Made by a program: the position numbers and the translations under genes. 64,000 nt of DNA from Fimousia sp036311565 (GTDB lineage: Bacteria > Bacillota > Clostridia > Lachnospirales > Lachnospiraceae): positions 53,963 through 117,962 of the forward strand of contig JAXJPR010000017.1 of the NCBI GenBank assembly GCA_036311565.1, read 5' to 3'. Shown here piece by piece: positions 62,965 through 64,000 of this stretch (within the stretch, counting starts at the first letter, position 1; the number at the start of each line of letters is the position of its first letter). The notes under the pieces were generated by a model. It was not told the DNA's origin and made no database searches. It worked only from the letters and a program-made list of their open reading frames with translations.

Positions 62965-63780
62965 TTATTTCCTTTCTTCAAAGTATGAATCAACTCCATT
63001 AGCAATTCCTTCTGCCAATAAATCTTGATATTCTTCATCACTTAAGTTTTCATCTTCTTCTGGATTGGACATAAATCCCATCTCAATAATTGCGACTGGA
63101 ACTTCACTCCAATTGATTCCTGACATATCAGATGTACGAATAATTGAAAGCTGTTTGGCCCCAGTATTTGCACAAAGCTCGTCTAAAACAATTTCTGCTA
63201 ATCTGCTGCTTTGCACAATCATCTGAGTACTGCAGTAAGGGTTATCACTATCTGGGCATAATGTCAGGGCACCATTTACCGATGAACTTTCTGCACTGTT
63301 ACAATGAATCCTTAAAAAAGCATCTGCATTGGCTTCGTTGGCCATTTGTGCACGTTCCCGATTGCTTAAATCAACATTATGTGTGTTCCGTATCATCAAA
63401 ACTTCGTATCCCCGCTGCTCTAATACTTTTTTTAATTTCTTTGATACTTCAAGATTCACTTCATATTCTGGTACTCCGGTCGAAACGCCTTCCGTTCCAG
63501 AAGATACTTTCATCTTTTGTTCAGAAGCTCCTGGTCCAATTGGCTCTAAATCACTGTTTTGTTCTGCCTGATGACCAGCGTCAATTGCAATCAACATCTT
63601 TTCTTCTTTCACCTCTTCCGTTGTTGCTGCCTCTGTTACAGTAACCTCCGATGTTAAGTCTTTTGTTACATCTTTTTCCCCACTCGTGACTTCTGTTTTT
63701 GCTTGTTCTTTATAAAAATAGCATCCAGTAAAAGAGAAAAACATACATACTGTTAAAATAAATAACAAACCTTTTTTCAT
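62965..63780 (-). CDS. N-acetylmuramoyl-L-alanine amidase (Amidase_3), lipoprotein
   Basis: A 271-residue secreted amidase. Signal peptide and lipobox FTGC (Cys20) anchor it. The catalytic domain has IAIDAGHQ (zinc His) near 64, then YEVNLEVSKKLKKVLEQRGY, NRERAQMANEANADAFLRIH and VAIIEMGFMSNPEED, which holds the catalytic Glu. It cleaves the amide between MurNAc and the stem peptide. First gene of amidase-YARHG-TcaA-Yip1. Confidence 0.93.
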   Translation of the reverse strand: MKKGLLFILTVCMFFSFTGCYFYKEQAKTEVTSGEKDVTKDLTSEVTVTEAATTEEVKEEKMLIAIDAGHQAEQNSDLEPIGPGASEQKMKVSSGTEGVSTGVPEYEVNLEVSKKLKKVLEQRGYEVLMIRNTHNVDLSNRERAQMANEANADAFLRIHCNSAESSSVNGALTLCPDSDNPYCSTQMIVQSSRLAEIVLDELCANTGAKQLSIIRTSDMSGINWSEVPVAIIEMGFMSNPEEDENLSDEEYQDLLAEGIANGVDSYFEERK

Positions 63781-63809
63781 TGTTCCCTCCTTTTCAAAAC
63801 TTTATAAAC

Positions 63810-63837
63810 ATTTTATCACAGATTAATATTTAAACAA
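63810..63837 (-). promoter_or_regulatory. Promoter of the amidase operon
   Basis: On the minus strand TTGTTT (63832-63837), 16-bp spacer and TAAAAT (63810-63815), about 30 nt before the ATG, which follows AAAGGAGG. Confidence 0.55.
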
Positions 63838-63879
63838 AGAACTTTTATGAAAAGATTCTTTTCAGACTGTAGACAAAGT

Positions 63880-63956
63880 CCGGCACATACGTGCCGGCTT
63901 TTTCTGCTTTATGGAGCCGAAAGTCCTTGATTCCAAAGACTTATAGGCTCTTTTTT
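63880..63956 (+). terminator. Two tandem rho-independent terminators on the + strand
   Basis: First: CCGGCAC/GTGCCGG around ATAC followed by CTTTTT (63880-63903). Second: GAGCC with AAGTC paired to GACTT and GGCTC, followed by TTTTTT (63914-63956). No + gene is visible upstream, so they may end a short RNA that starts around 63840 or come from an attenuated leader. Confidence 0.6.
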
Positions 63957-63990
63957 GATATAATAAAAGTATTAAAATAGGCGGGGTGAA

Positions 63991-64000
63991 ATGTTTATGA
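63991..64000 (+). CDS. Start of a gene cut by the window edge
   Basis: An ATG at 63991 follows GGCGGGGTGAA and a -10-like TATAAT at 63959-63964. Only about three codons are inside the window, so nothing can be said about the product. Confidence 0.35.

Noticed and set aside
1..64000. CRISPR arrays, insertion sequences and restriction systems
   Set aside because: No regularly spaced repeats, transposases or restriction genes were seen in the window.

Overview
The window is low-GC, gene-dense DNA from a Gram-positive, endospore-forming anaerobe of the Clostridia, most likely a Lachnospiraceae member. Support comes from the sigma-H cluster in its Firmicutes order (ispF, cysE, cysS, mrnC, rlmB, sigH), a SpoVB-like flippase, the SCIFF peptide and its maturase beside secDF, fused SecDF, a cysteine T-box leader, and the secG-rnr-smpB-ssrA block. 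No species is assigned.

Layout. 1-8.2 kb: a flippase on +, then on - a tRNA-Thr, an HAD phosphatase, sigH, rlmB, mrnC, cysS and cysE behind a Cys T-box, then a GNAT protein, ispF and tRNA-Met/tRNA-Val. 8.2-14.8 kb: DNA repair (sbcCD, recJ) and an HAD phosphatase. 14.8-23.5 kb: secDF, scfB, scfA, a TIGR04086-like membrane protein, an inserted PHP phosphoesterase on +, then yajC-tgt-aroC-S1. 23.6-25.7 kb: kinase, PP2C phosphatase and prepilin-type peptidase. 25.7-29.5 kb: a GldAFG-like ABC export system and a zinc-ribbon protein. 29.6-35.4 kb: thrC, a decayed cysK, dinB with an SOS box, a Cys-rich/PH-domain pair, then a small graveyard (capA fragment, phage holin) abutting the 3' end of ssrA (tmRNA). 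35.4-45.4 kb: smpB, rnr, secG, aroE, a DUF1015 protein, a small alarmone synthetase, HAD and membrane proteins, eno and a DUF2007 protein. 45.5-53.7 kb: glycolysis (gpmI, tpiA, pgk, gap) interrupted by a two-component system with a divergent acidic lipoprotein. 53.7-56.5 kb: a Na/Pi cotransporter behind a Pho-box-like array, and a HisJ-family phosphatase. 56.5-63.8 kb: a MoxR/VWA/LRR triad and a four-gene envelope operon (zinc-ribbon Yip1-like, TcaA-like, YARHG, amidase). A new + gene begins at the right edge.

Most of the window is housekeeping. The less explained parts are the MoxR-VWA-LRR triad, the two-component/acidic-lipoprotein pair with 11-bp operator repeats replacing a -35, the Pho-box-like array, an 18-bp palindrome just downstream of the gap promoter, the decayed cysK, the prophage scar at ssrA, and tandem terminators with no visible upstream gene at the right end. 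All promoter and operator calls are by eye; none was scored computationally.
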